A stretch of 64,000 nt of DNA from CATQHS01 sp965203375 (GTDB taxonomy: Bacteria; Actinomycetota; Acidimicrobiia; Acidimicrobiales; Aldehydirespiratoraceae), in NCBI GenBank assembly GCA_965203375.1, contig OZ241886.1:3348001-3412000 (forward strand), read 5' to 3'. Positions 50,735 through 59,146 of this stretch are shown here, one piece after another. The position numbers and the translations under genes were made by a program. How positions within the stretch are numbered: position 1 is the first letter of the stretch; the number at the start of each line of letters is the position of its first letter. The notes beneath the pieces are model-generated. The model did no database searches. It was not told where the DNA came from and saw only the letters and a list, made by a program, of their open reading frames with translations.

Positions 50735-51043
50735 TCAGCAGTCGGCCAGCGCGCCTAGCGCCCGGCAGATCTCTGTTCGTCCCGCCGCGATCGAACCGAT
50801 CCGGTGTGTCAGAAACGCCTTGGGCAGTATTTGCAAGTTGTCGAAGGAAGCTGCGCAGTGACCTGAGAGGCCGTCTTCGCGATTCAGGGGCACCTCGGTC
50901 GGGATGCCTCGAACCGACCGCGTGATCGGGGCGACGACGACCGACTTGAGCACTGGCACGACTTCGCTGCGAGTCACGATGAGCACCGGCCGGCGTTTGT
51001 CGGGCGCTTCGGCCAACCAGATTTCGCCTTGCATCGGTGTCAC
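50735..51043 (-). CDS. MazF/PemK-like mRNA interferase toxin
   Basis: A 102-aa toxin with the MazF fold: PMQGEIWLAEAPDKRRPVLIVTRSEV, VVVAPITRSVRGIPTEVPL, CAASFDNLQILPKAFL. The PGDI-type loop is modified to GEIW. Such enzymes cleave mRNA at short motifs. Its ATG overlaps the stop of the antitoxin gene (ATGA), confirming a coupled pair. Confidence 0.9.
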   Translation of the reverse strand: MTPMQGEIWLAEAPDKRRPVLIVTRSEVVPVLKSVVVAPITRSVRGIPTEVPLNREDGLSGHCAASFDNLQILPKAFLTHRIGSIAAGRTEICRALGALADC

Positions 51044-51771
51044 CAGGGCTCTTCCTCAATCATGGCGATGGCGTTGTCGTGAGCCCACGCGAGTTCTTCC
51101 TCAGTTTGAGGATGCTTCAAGTAGCCCTGCACGATGGCTTCACCGATCATGCGGCGCCGGTGCTTATCGATCAGCTCCCTCAAGCCGCAACGAACCGCGT
51201 CGGAGCGAGAGCTGACGACTCCAGCGGCGACAAGACCGTCGATCTGAGACTCCAGTTCTGCATCGATTCTTGTAACCAATTGCGGCCTGTGATCTAGGAC
51301 TCGCTGGTAGTTGCTGAGACCCTGCACCGACCCGTCCGGGGCAGCCAGCTCCGAGTCGGCCACACCAGTGCCGTCGGCATCTCCGAGGTCAGTGCTCGAC
51401 CCGTTGGTTTCCGAACCGACTACGGGAGTAGTCGGTCCATCCGCCATGTCTCGCCGCGCACCCTCGGAGAAAGTCGCTGACGGTTCGCTCGTCAGTCCGG
51501 GGGGCCACCCCGGCTCCGACGGAGCAACCTCGATGAACCCGTCTTCGTGTCGATGAAGCTCGTAGCCGAGCGACCTGACGAACTCGAGGGCAGGACCAGG
51601 GTCCGACCCGCTGTCGACGACGCCGATCCGGCCATCGCGAGGGTTGGTCGCGACTTTGATGCCGCGGGGGTTCTTCACCCCATTTGGGAGGCGCCTGAAA
51701 GTAACCGGGTCCCACACCACGTGGAAACCGTTTCGCTTCAAGTGTCTTCCGATTGAAATTTGGTAGGCCAT
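51040..51771 (-). CDS. MazE-like ribbon-helix-helix antitoxin with a novel N-terminal domain
   Basis: A 243-aa antitoxin. The C-terminal ~80 residues hold an RHH/CopG-type region (VTRIDAELESQIDGLVAAGVVSSRSDAVRCGLRELIDKHRR) and a toxin-neutralising tail (HPQTEEELAWAHDNAIAMIEEEPW). The N-terminal ~88 residues (GRHLKRNGFHVVWDP...DGRIGVVDSGSDPGPALEFVRSLGYELHRHEDGFIEV) form a separate domain shared with the 48536-48811 product; the middle is low complexity. A three-fold longer antitoxin than usual for MazEF. Confidence 0.8.
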   Translation of the reverse strand: MAYQISIGRHLKRNGFHVVWDPVTFRRLPNGVKNPRGIKVATNPRDGRIGVVDSGSDPGPALEFVRSLGYELHRHEDGFIEVAPSEPGWPPGLTSEPSATFSEGARRDMADGPTTPVVGSETNGSSTDLGDADGTGVADSELAAPDGSVQGLSNYQRVLDHRPQLVTRIDAELESQIDGLVAAGVVSSRSDAVRCGLRELIDKHRRRMIGEAIVQGYLKHPQTEEELAWAHDNAIAMIEEEPW

Positions 51772-51886
51772 AGCGGCCTCCTCTCTGTAGTGCCCCCGGC
51801 TTGTCCGAAGGACAGCCTAGACCATACGCCTAAACAACGACAATAACAACCCTGGACATAAATAAATATTTTAAATATTTATCTAA

Positions 51887-54442
51887 TCATCGGTCCGGGG
51901 TGGGGGGTGGGTCGGGTTCTAGGACGGACTGGGCGATCAGATGCTCGATTTCGGCGGGGGGGAGGCCTAGGTCGGCGGCGATCTCGCGGGTGTGCTGGCC
52001 CAGGCCGGGGGCGGGGCGGATGTCGGGGCCGGCCATGCCGGTGGCCCAGAAGGCGGCGCCCTCCAAGGTCATGGGGCCGATGGGGGGCTGGTCCAGCTCC
52101 ACCAGGTAGCCGCGGGCGGCCAAGTGGGGGTCGGAGAGTTGCTCGGCGGAGGTGAGCATCGGTCCGGCGGGCACCCCGGCGGCCAGGCAGGCCTCGGTGA
52201 CCGCTGACTTGTCGAGGCCCGCGGTCCAGGCCGACACGGCCGCCTCCACCTCGTCCTCGCGCTCCCGGCGGGCGGCCGCCGTGTCCAGGCCGTCGGCCTC
52301 AAACCCCATCAGGGCGGCAAGCTGCCGCCACTCGTCATCGCTGCGGCAGCACACGGCCGCCCACTGGTCGTCGCCAGCGCACCGGAACAGCCCCCAGGGG
52401 ACGCCCCGGTCGCGGCGATTCCCCCTCGGCTTCACCGAGCCGGGCCGCAGCGACTCCATGGCCAGCAGATCGCCCAGCACCCCCACCACCTGCTCGGCCT
52501 GGCACACCTCGGCGTGGCAGCCGCCGGCCATCACCCCCCGGCGGCGGCCCAGCAGCCCGGCCACGGCGGCCAGGGCGCACATCCGGCCGGCCCAGTGGTC
52601 GGGGAAGATCGACTGGGCCCCGGCGGGCCGGTCGAAATCCTCGTAGCTCCACAGGTGGGTCAGGCCCCCGACCACTTGGCTGTTGGGGCCGTATCCCAGC
52701 CACCGAGACCACTCGCCGTGCGAGCCCATGAGCTGGCTCGACACCATCACCAGATCGGGGTTCACCTCCGACAGGCGGCTCCAGCCGAGGCCGAGGTCGT
52801 CCATGGTGCCGGTCGAGCCGTTCTCGATCACCACGTCGGCGGAGCGCACCAGGTCGTAGAGCACCTGGCGGCCCCGGTCGGTTTTGGCGTTCACGCCCAG
52901 GCTGCGCTTGGACCGCGACGACGAGGCGAACGACGGCGACATCTCGCTGCCCAGGATGACCCGGACGAAGTCGGGGTAGGAGCGGCTCTCCACCTTGATC
53001 ACGTCGGCGCCGTACTCGGCCAGCATCCGGCCGGCCTCCACCCCCACTCCGCCGTGGCCGAAGTCGGCCACCCGGACGCCGGCCAGGGGCGGGGCGGGGG
53101 CCGGCGCCGGGGACGGCGAGAGGGCTGGGGCCGGCGCAGAGGCAGGCGAGGTTGCGGCGTTGGGGACGGCGGCTGACTCGGAAGCCGGGGCCGGCGCAGA
53201 GGCGGGGGCCGGGGCCGGGGTGGCAGTTGGGGCGGGCGAGGTTGCGGCGTTGGAGACAGCGGCTGACTCGGGGGCGGGGCGGGCGGGCGGCGAGGCCAGG
53301 GAGGCGAACACTTCGTCGGTGTGCTGGCCCAGATGGGGGGGGCGGCCGGTGGGACCGACCCGGGCGCCGCCGATCTCGAACCAGCCCGACGGCAGGCTCA
53401 TCACCCCGCCGACCGACAGCGGCACCCGGTCGAAGGTGCCCCGCTGGTCGAAGTGGCGGTTGGCCACCACGGCGGCGGGGGTGAGCACGGGCGTGGCCAC
53501 GATGCCCCGGCGCTGGGCCTCGACCGACACCTCATCGGCGGTCATGGTGGAGAACAGCTCCTCATACAGCGGGTTCAGCACGGCGTCGGCGATCATCAGC
53601 CGGGAGATGAAGGAGTCGTACTCGGGGTCTTGGAGGTAGTCGGGCTCGCCCAGCCAGGCCCGGATGGCGTGCCACTGGCGGGGGCTCAGCACCACCAGGC
53701 GGACCCATCCGTCCTTGGTGGCCACCAGCGGATAGAAGGGACCGGTCCCGGCCCTCACCTCGTTGGGCTCGCGCCCGGAGGCGATGGTGCGGGAGATGTT
53801 GGGCATCGACCAGTCGGTGATCTGGGCGGCGGCCTCGTTGGCGGAGACGTCGATGAGCTGGCCGGGGCGGCCGGCGGCCCGCTGGAGCAGGGCGCAGACG
53901 GCGGCGAAGGCCCCGATGAGCGAGGCGATGTCGCCGGAGAAGTTGCCGGGGGGCAGGAGCGGCTCCCGCTCGGGCACCCCGGCCTTCCAGCACAGCCCGG
54001 AGGTGGCGTCGATCACCGACCCGCACACGTCGCGGCCGGCGTAGGGGCCGGTGCGGCCGTAGGCGGTGATGGAGACCACCACCAGGTCGGGGTGGCGGGC
54101 GGCGAGGGCCTCGGCCTCCAGGCCCTCGTGTCCGGCGGCGGCCCGGGCGCCGGGCTCGGCCGAGTCGATCACCACGTCGGCGGAGGCCAGCAGCCCGTGC
54201 AGCTTGTCGGGGCCGTCGGGGGCGTCCAGATCGACGACGGCGCTGAGCTTGCCGCAGTTTCGCATGGTGAAGAACAGGGAGTGGTCGCCGTCGAGGGGCG
54301 GCAGGCGGCGGCTGGGCGAACCGGCCGGCGGCTCCGCCTTCACCACCTCGGCGCCCAGGTCGGACAGGAGCCGCCCGCACAGCTCGCCGAGGTCGACGGC
54401 CAAGTCGATCACCCGGAGGCCGGTCAGGGGTCTAACAGGCAC
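51887..54442 (-). CDS. double CaiB/BaiF class III CoA-transferase
   Basis: An 851-aa protein made of two class III CoA-transferase domains (about 1-385 and 440-830). Each starts with the family opening (LTGLRVIDLAVDLGELCGRLLSDLGAEVVKAEPP; LAGVRVADFGHGGVGVEAGRMLAEYGADVIKVE). The first carries VVDSA/RTGPYAGRD-type motifs; the second retains SDPHLAARGYLVELD. They are joined by a Pro/Ala linker of about 60 residues that itself contains a repeat (ESAAVSNAATSPAP / ESAAVPNAATSPAS). Family members move CoA between carboxylic acids; here the two halves may form an intramolecular pseudodimer. GTG 54442 is preferred over GTG 54484. Confidence 0.85.
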   Translation of the reverse strand: MPVRPLTGLRVIDLAVDLGELCGRLLSDLGAEVVKAEPPAGSPSRRLPPLDGDHSLFFTMRNCGKLSAVVDLDAPDGPDKLHGLLASADVVIDSAEPGARAAAGHEGLEAEALAARHPDLVVVSITAYGRTGPYAGRDVCGSVIDATSGLCWKAGVPEREPLLPPGNFSGDIASLIGAFAAVCALLQRAAGRPGQLIDVSANEAAAQITDWSMPNISRTIASGREPNEVRAGTGPFYPLVATKDGWVRLVVLSPRQWHAIRAWLGEPDYLQDPEYDSFISRLMIADAVLNPLYEELFSTMTADEVSVEAQRRGIVATPVLTPAAVVANRHFDQRGTFDRVPLSVGGVMSLPSGWFEIGGARVGPTGRPPHLGQHTDEVFASLASPPARPAPESAAVSNAATSPAPTATPAPAPASAPAPASESAAVPNAATSPASAPAPALSPSPAPAPAPPLAGVRVADFGHGGVGVEAGRMLAEYGADVIKVESRSYPDFVRVILGSEMSPSFASSSRSKRSLGVNAKTDRGRQVLYDLVRSADVVIENGSTGTMDDLGLGWSRLSEVNPDLVMVSSQLMGSHGEWSRWLGYGPNSQVVGGLTHLWSYEDFDRPAGAQSIFPDHWAGRMCALAAVAGLLGRRRGVMAGGCHAEVCQAEQVVGVLGDLLAMESLRPGSVKPRGNRRDRGVPWGLFRCAGDDQWAAVCCRSDDEWRQLAALMGFEADGLDTAAARREREDEVEAAVSAWTAGLDKSAVTEACLAAGVPAGPMLTSAEQLSDPHLAARGYLVELDQPPIGPMTLEGAAFWATGMAGPDIRPAPGLGQHTREIAADLGLPPAEIEHLIAQSVLEPDPPPTPDR

Positions 54443-54622
54443 GCCCCGGATGTTACGCCGCGCCGGCCGCCAAGTAGAGTCCACACGCCAAGAAGCGAGC
54501 GTCCTGGCGTAGCTGGACGCAAGTCAGTAGCGAGAACCGGCATGAGGGGTGGGTGCGTACATTGACGGGCTGAACCTGTACTACAGGGACAGGGTTCATT
54601 GCGATCGTGACCAGCCGGGATG

Positions 54623-54730
54623 GCGATGGCTTGATTTTGCACCTGCTTTGTGAGCGTCGGGCCCTCTATCCGCATCACAGCCAGCGCGCCCCAGGCGATG
54701 GCTTGATTTTGCGCCTGCTTTGTGAGCGTC
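54623..54730. repeat. 36-bp direct repeat, 72 bp apart
   Basis: GCGATGGCTTGATTTTGC, then CCTGCTTTGTGAGCGTC, occurs at 54623-54658 and 54695-54730. The 364-base gap between the CoA-transferase and the VapC45-like gene holds only this, a G21 tract and no supportable gene. Confidence 0.9.
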
Positions 54731-54756
54731 TGCTCGCAGAGCACCGGGGCTGTGGA

Positions 54757-54777
54757 GGGGGGGGGGGGGGGGGGGGG
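54757..54777. repeat. homopolymer of 21 G
   Basis: An uninterrupted run of 21 G residues, about 30 bases downstream of the VapC45-like stop codon. Length should be treated with caution because sequencers miscount such runs. Confidence 0.9.
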
Positions 54778-54806
54778 CCAAAGCCCAATCTAGGACTCAG
54801 AAGTTG

Positions 54807-55226
54807 TCACCCCAAGTCTACGGGATCTAAACCCTGCTCTGTCAGAAGATGGGCAGACGGGCCGCGGTGCCTAGCAATATCAACTATCTCTTCCCAGTGC
54901 GCTAAGATAAGTTCATAACACACGCGAGGCTCGAATTGTTGGGGGAAGATGATGGCGCGTATGCGCATATCACGCAACCATTGGCCTTCACTTGAAGAGT
55001 CCACATTTTGATCAGAGGTTATGAATATTGGGCCATAGCCATCGTCTCCGATGATTTGGAATATCTGCGAATCCTTTGATGCTGGCTTGATCGGGGTATC
55101 TGGGTGTCCAGGATAAAGAACGGCCCCTACACCCGGTAAATTGTTCAGCAGAACTGGGAGATCCCCAATTATATTCTCGTCAACAAAAAGGTCTAAACTA
55201 AAACGTCGATCATGCGATGTCGGCAT
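54807..55226 (-). CDS. VapC45-like PIN-fold toxin (DUF5615 type)
   Basis: A 139-aa protein beginning FSLDLFVDENIIGDLPVLLNN, an acidic strand-helix opening typical of PIN-like DUF5615/VapC45 RNases. GPIFITSDQNVD holds a second acidic site. Probably a metal-dependent ribonuclease toxin. It overlaps the antitoxin gene by 17 bases. Moderately AT-rich. Confidence 0.75.
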   Translation of the reverse strand: MPTSHDRRFSLDLFVDENIIGDLPVLLNNLPGVGAVLYPGHPDTPIKPASKDSQIFQIIGDDGYGPIFITSDQNVDSSSEGQWLRDMRIRAIIFPQQFEPRVCYELILAHWEEIVDIARHRGPSAHLLTEQGLDPVDLG

Positions 55227-55866
55227 AACTCATGGCATCTTGAACGGCATCGACCGAGATGTCGCACATTTCAGCAACTTCTTCAGGCCTATTTCCTAGT
55301 TTGACTGCTCCTGCTACAGAAGCAACGCGCAGGCGGCGGCCTTTGATAGTCAGAGCCCCAGATGAGTACTCCGGGTCAAGCACAATGTTGTCAGTCATAT
55401 GGATTCGACGCACGATGGATTCGTCACGATCCGTCGATTTATCAAATCGCAGAACCGCTGGAGATGGTAAGATTAGCTGACCGGTGCGGATCACGAACCA
55501 AAGGCGCGGATCCAAATCCGTTTCTTCTTGTACTCTCATTATCAAATCCAGCCCATCGCTGCTTAAGAAAGGCTGCGCGACGGCAAGCGGGTATTGAGTA
55601 TCGAACATTTCTCGGAGTTTGGAAATAGCGGGACGCATTTTGAAAACACTTATTCCCAGTTGCCTGTATTCGCACAGGAGGCGCGCCTCCACAAACTCGC
55701 CCCATGTGACCGATTCCTTGCCTGCTGATTCTCTCCGAATCAGAGGAAGGGCACCCTTGTGGCCTTCAAGCCACCTGCGCATAGTCCCAGGGGTGACGCG
55801 CAAGAGGCGGTCCGCATGCGTCATCTTGTAAAGGTCGTAATCCAACAGATGCAGCAGGTCGCCCAT
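55210..55866 (-). CDS. VapB45-like antitoxin (HTH plus DUF433)
   Basis: A 218-aa protein with an N-terminal MerR/HTH-like segment (ADRLLRVTPGTMRRWLEGHKG) and a C-terminal DUF433 domain (IVLDPEYSSGALTIKGRRLRVASVAGAVKLGNRPEEVAEMCDISVDAVQDAMSYAD). The combination resembles the VapB45 antitoxin described from mycobacteria. It probably binds its own promoter and neutralises the PIN-fold partner. Start ATG 55866; a later ATG (MTHADRLL) is possible. Confidence 0.78.
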   Translation of the reverse strand: MGDLLHLLDYDLYKMTHADRLLRVTPGTMRRWLEGHKGALPLIRRESAGKESVTWGEFVEARLLCEYRQLGISVFKMRPAISKLREMFDTQYPLAVAQPFLSSDGLDLIMRVQEETDLDPRLWFVIRTGQLILPSPAVLRFDKSTDRDESIVRRIHMTDNIVLDPEYSSGALTIKGRRLRVASVAGAVKLGNRPEEVAEMCDISVDAVQDAMSYADIA

Positions 55867-56163
55867 GTCGCCCGCCTTCCAAGATTGGAGTCAATGGGCC
55901 CTGCTTAGTTTAGCAGATTGTCAAGGCGCAGGCGCGGCGGCCTCACATGGCGAAAGGGGGCCGCCGCCGCAGACGCTTAGCACATCGGGCGCTTCCCGGC
56001 GCCGGCCGTCACAGGTCCGTGGATGCCGCACGAAAGCCGGACCGTGCCGACGGCCCAAGGTGTCGGGCCCCCGGCGTCGTCCGAGTCGCCGCGGAACAGA
56101 CTCTAACCACGGCCTAGGCCGCAGGCCAACAAGCGGCTCGCCTCAGAAAAACCGGGGGTGGAG

Positions 56164-56217
56164 GGTTTTCTGAGCAAAAACCGGCGCTATAGCGCAAGAA
56201 AATGCTCAGAAAAACCG
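56164..56217. repeat. dispersed palindromic element, copy 2
   Basis: TTTTCTGAGCA (56166-56176) and TGCTCAGAAAA (56203-56213) flank a perfect GCGCTATAGCGC palindrome. It matches the reverse complement of 38948-39001. An extra half-site CTCAGAAAAACCG lies at 56142-56154. The bases from 55867 to 56140 show no gene, only GC-rich sequence. Confidence 0.85.
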
Positions 56218-56380
56218 AAAAAAAGGGGTGGCAGGTCCGGGGGCCGAGGGGACGGGCTGGGGCGGGCGGGGGCGGTCCCCGGGGGGGTCCGGGGGGCGGT
56301 CCTGGGGGCAGCAGGGGCGAGGGGGGCGGGCTGGGGGCAGGGAGGGCTGGAGGTGGGTTGGGGGAAAAGGGGGGTGGGCG
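56218..56380. repeat. G-rich low-complexity tract next to palindromic copy 2
   Basis: Almost pure purine/G-rich runs (GGGGGCGG, GGGGGGTCC and similar). Long open frames here are compositional artefacts. The same association of palindrome and G-tract is seen at 39 kb. Confidence 0.85.
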
Positions 56381-56415
56381 CGGGAGGGCCCCGGCCTGGG
56401 GCCGGGGCCCTCCCG
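56381..56415. terminator. 15-bp perfect hairpin downstream of SLH protein 1
   Basis: CGGGAGGGCCCCGGC and GCCGGGGCCCTCCCG pair perfectly around a 5-base loop, about 50 bases past the SLH-1 stop. The flanking TTACGCCGGGGGT..GCCGGCGTT is shared with the region after SLH protein 2, so terminator and gene were duplicated together. Confidence 0.75.
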
Positions 56416-56464
56416 GGTTGGGTGGGTTTACGCCGGGGGTTGGGGGGCCGGCGTTTCTAGGGGG

Positions 56465-58993
56465 TCAGTTGGAGGGCGGGTCCTGGATGTCATTGCCAGC
56501 CCAGAGTCTGATCTCAAAGATCGACTGACCGTTGGCGTCGTACTTGCGAACCCTGAAGTCGGCTTCGAAGGGGGCGATTTCGGTCGGATTCGTAAAGTTG
56601 GTGGCTTTCACCTTCATGTGCGCAGCAACCCGGCGCTCGAAATCGGCCATGCCGACCCATCTGATGTTCGCGTCGGCGGCTCTGGCGGTCTCAGTCGGGT
56701 CGACGGGATCGCCCGTGACGTTGGCGTACCATATGAAGAGATCGCCTTCCTTGTAGGTATAGGCCCTCGAAGAGCCAGCCATAACCGCGGCCAGGGTACC
56801 CTCTGCGGTTGTGCCGTGGATCAAGGCGTTCCTGGTGAGGTCCACGCGCCGCCAGGGGCCCCACCCCACGGGGCTGGCCCTGCCGGTGTTCGCGTTCAGG
56901 CCAGTGGGGGGCGAGGCCCAGTAATGGGTCACCGTGGCTATCTCGTCATTAGCCGTCTCCAGAGTGCCATCACCGTCGAGATCGACCGCCACCTGGTAGG
57001 CGGCGAAGGTAGGCGTTGTCGGCGCGGTCGACTTGTACGCGGCGCTGATGGTGTTGGTGCCGTTGGAGCGGGTGACGCGCTCAGTCGCGCCGTCGATGGC
57101 GCCGTTCGCAATGCTTTGATCCCCGGCGCCGACGGTCGTGCATGTGTCAGTACTGGTGGCCCAGGTCGCGCAGCCGAAGACGTTGTTGCCGTCGAGGTCG
57201 AAGAATATGGCTTGGCCCCGCATCGGGTCGCCGTACTGGTCGGTGACCTTGCCGGTCACGCCGACGCGGGCGGTGGCGCCGGAAGCCGGCTTCAGGCTCC
57301 AGCTCCGCTGCGCCGCGACGCTCAGCTTCTTGGCGTCGGGGGCGTCGTCGTCGAAGATCAGCGTGCCGGAGCCCTGGGTGCCGCCGTCGAAGATGCCGTC
57401 GTCGTCAGCGCCGAAGGCGGTGTCGTCAAGGTTGACGGCGGTGCCCACCTTGGCGATGTAGTACGTCCAGGTGGTCTGGTCGTTAGCGTCCGCTTTCGTG
57501 TCGGGGTCGGCCTGGGTGAGGGAGAAGGAGACACTGCCGTCAGCGCCGGTGGTGACCGTGCTGGTCCCGGTCCCCGGAATCGCCCGGCCCGGGCGGTCAG
57601 GATCGTGCACGCCGGTGGCCCACCACTGGTAGGACTGGCCGGGGACGCCGATGGGCTTGCCGGCCGAGTCCATGAGCTGGATGGTGATCGTCACCGTGGT
57701 GCCGTAGCGGACGGTGTTGCCGCCGGTGGCGTCGGCGGAGACGCTGGTGGTCACCTTGGCGCTGGCCGGAGCCGTGGTAGTGGTCACAGACACCGAGGCG
57801 GCGTCGGAGACCATCGAGTTGTCCATCGACAGGTTCGCCTCGTCCCAGTCCAGCTTGTCGCCGACCGCGCCGGTCCAAACCAAATACGTGGTGGGCTTGG
57901 CGGGCGTGTTCACACTGATCGTGACGTTGCCGGCGGGCTCGGTGACATCGTCGTCGACCTCAATGGCGCAGGCCGCGGTGCCGTTTCCGACAACAGCCAC
58001 CGGGCTGCCGACGGCGGTCTGGCAGGTGCCGTCGGCCTTGAACGCCATCGCCGCGTTCTCGGTGAGATACGAGATGACATCGATCGAGACGCTCTCGCTG
58101 GGAGAGAAGTCGTTGCCGCGCACCGAAACCGACAGCGACAGCTCATCTAGAGAGGTCACCGCGGCCTTGCTGGCCTGCACCGTGAGACCCGCCGGGCGGG
58201 CGTTGGTGTGATCCAGCGCCCGAGTGATGAACGAAGCGGCCTGGCCCCGGGTGACCGACGCCGCCGGACCGAAAGTCCCGTCGCCGCGGCCCGACACCAC
58301 GCCCATCTCAGCCAGAGCCCGAATCGACTGATAAGCCGAATAAGTCACCCCGCCGATATCGCGGAAGCTCTCGTCGATGGGGATCGCCGCGGCGCTCGCC
58401 GCCGTGCTCTGCTTCAAAGTCAAGCTGCGATCGGCGTTGCGGGCGAGCGCCTTGCCGCCGGGGCCGACACGGGCATTGGTCAAGAACCCGGCCAAAGCCT
58501 CAACGACCACAGCCCGAGACACCACCCCGTTGGGATCAAACGTCGTAGCCGTGGTCCCGGTCATCACCCCCAAAGCCGCCATCTGGTTGATGGCCGCCTG
58601 GAACGAAGAGCTCAGATCCGAGATGTCGGTGAAACCCTGATCCGCAGCAGCGCCGAGCGTGACACCAGCCGGGCCCGAGGCCCGCTGCAGCATCACCGCC
58701 AACTGCCAGCGGGGGATCGTCCGATTCGGCGAGAACGTCGTAGCAGACGTGCCCCGAGTGATCCCGTAGTAAGCGATGCAGTTGATGGCCGCATCATGAG
58801 TGCTGCCAGCAGCCACATCCGTGTACCCCGCGTCAGCGGTAGCGGGACCCACGCAGGCCGAGTACCCGGCCGTGCCGTCCGCAGTGCCCGGTGTCGCCGA
58901 AGCCGGCGAGGCGCCGACCGCGAGAACAGAAGCCACCATGGCGAACGCGCCCAGCACAGCCAGACGCGGGCACCTTCTTATCAGTCCGGGCAT
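56465..58993 (-). CDS. secreted SLH-domain surface protein 1
   Basis: An 842-aa wall protein: signal peptide (RLAVLGAFAMVASVLAVGASPASA), then three N-terminal SLH domains (about 45-100, 105-165, 190-250; e.g. AAINCIAYYGITRGTSATTFSPNRTIPRWQLAVML). Several Ig/Big-like beta domains follow to the C-terminus, with TVTIxxxDSxGxP-type strands. It probably forms or decorates the S-layer. The ATG at 58993 has AAAGGAGGG in good position. The first ~300 residues are almost identical to those of the protein at 60945-63521, while the rest diverges, suggesting duplication plus gene conversion or domain shuffling. Confidence 0.85.
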   Translation of the reverse strand: MPGLIRRCPRLAVLGAFAMVASVLAVGASPASATPGTADGTAGYSACVGPATADAGYTDVAAGSTHDAAINCIAYYGITRGTSATTFSPNRTIPRWQLAVMLQRASGPAGVTLGAAADQGFTDISDLSSSFQAAINQMAALGVMTGTTATTFDPNGVVSRAVVVEALAGFLTNARVGPGGKALARNADRSLTLKQSTAASAAAIPIDESFRDIGGVTYSAYQSIRALAEMGVVSGRGDGTFGPAASVTRGQAASFITRALDHTNARPAGLTVQASKAAVTSLDELSLSVSVRGNDFSPSESVSIDVISYLTENAAMAFKADGTCQTAVGSPVAVVGNGTAACAIEVDDDVTEPAGNVTISVNTPAKPTTYLVWTGAVGDKLDWDEANLSMDNSMVSDAASVSVTTTTAPASAKVTTSVSADATGGNTVRYGTTVTITIQLMDSAGKPIGVPGQSYQWWATGVHDPDRPGRAIPGTGTSTVTTGADGSVSFSLTQADPDTKADANDQTTWTYYIAKVGTAVNLDDTAFGADDDGIFDGGTQGSGTLIFDDDAPDAKKLSVAAQRSWSLKPASGATARVGVTGKVTDQYGDPMRGQAIFFDLDGNNVFGCATWATSTDTCTTVGAGDQSIANGAIDGATERVTRSNGTNTISAAYKSTAPTTPTFAAYQVAVDLDGDGTLETANDEIATVTHYWASPPTGLNANTGRASPVGWGPWRRVDLTRNALIHGTTAEGTLAAVMAGSSRAYTYKEGDLFIWYANVTGDPVDPTETARAADANIRWVGMADFERRVAAHMKVKATNFTNPTEIAPFEADFRVRKYDANGQSIFEIRLWAGNDIQDPPSN

Positions 58994-59146
58994 GAGGCCC
59001 TCCTTTGACAGCGATCTAATCGTCATTGCTTATCAGGCACGCTAGCACGGCGCAACCCGAGGCAAGTGGATTGCAGGGATCATAGCTGACGGCGGCCAGA
59101 AACCCCAGCATTCAGCGGGACACTGCCATGTGGGTTCACTCGGAAA

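Noticed and set aside
56228..58150. Long plus-strand frame starting in the G-rich tract
   Set aside because: Glycine-rich translation of a low-complexity tract, then antisense to SLH protein 1. No domain recognised.
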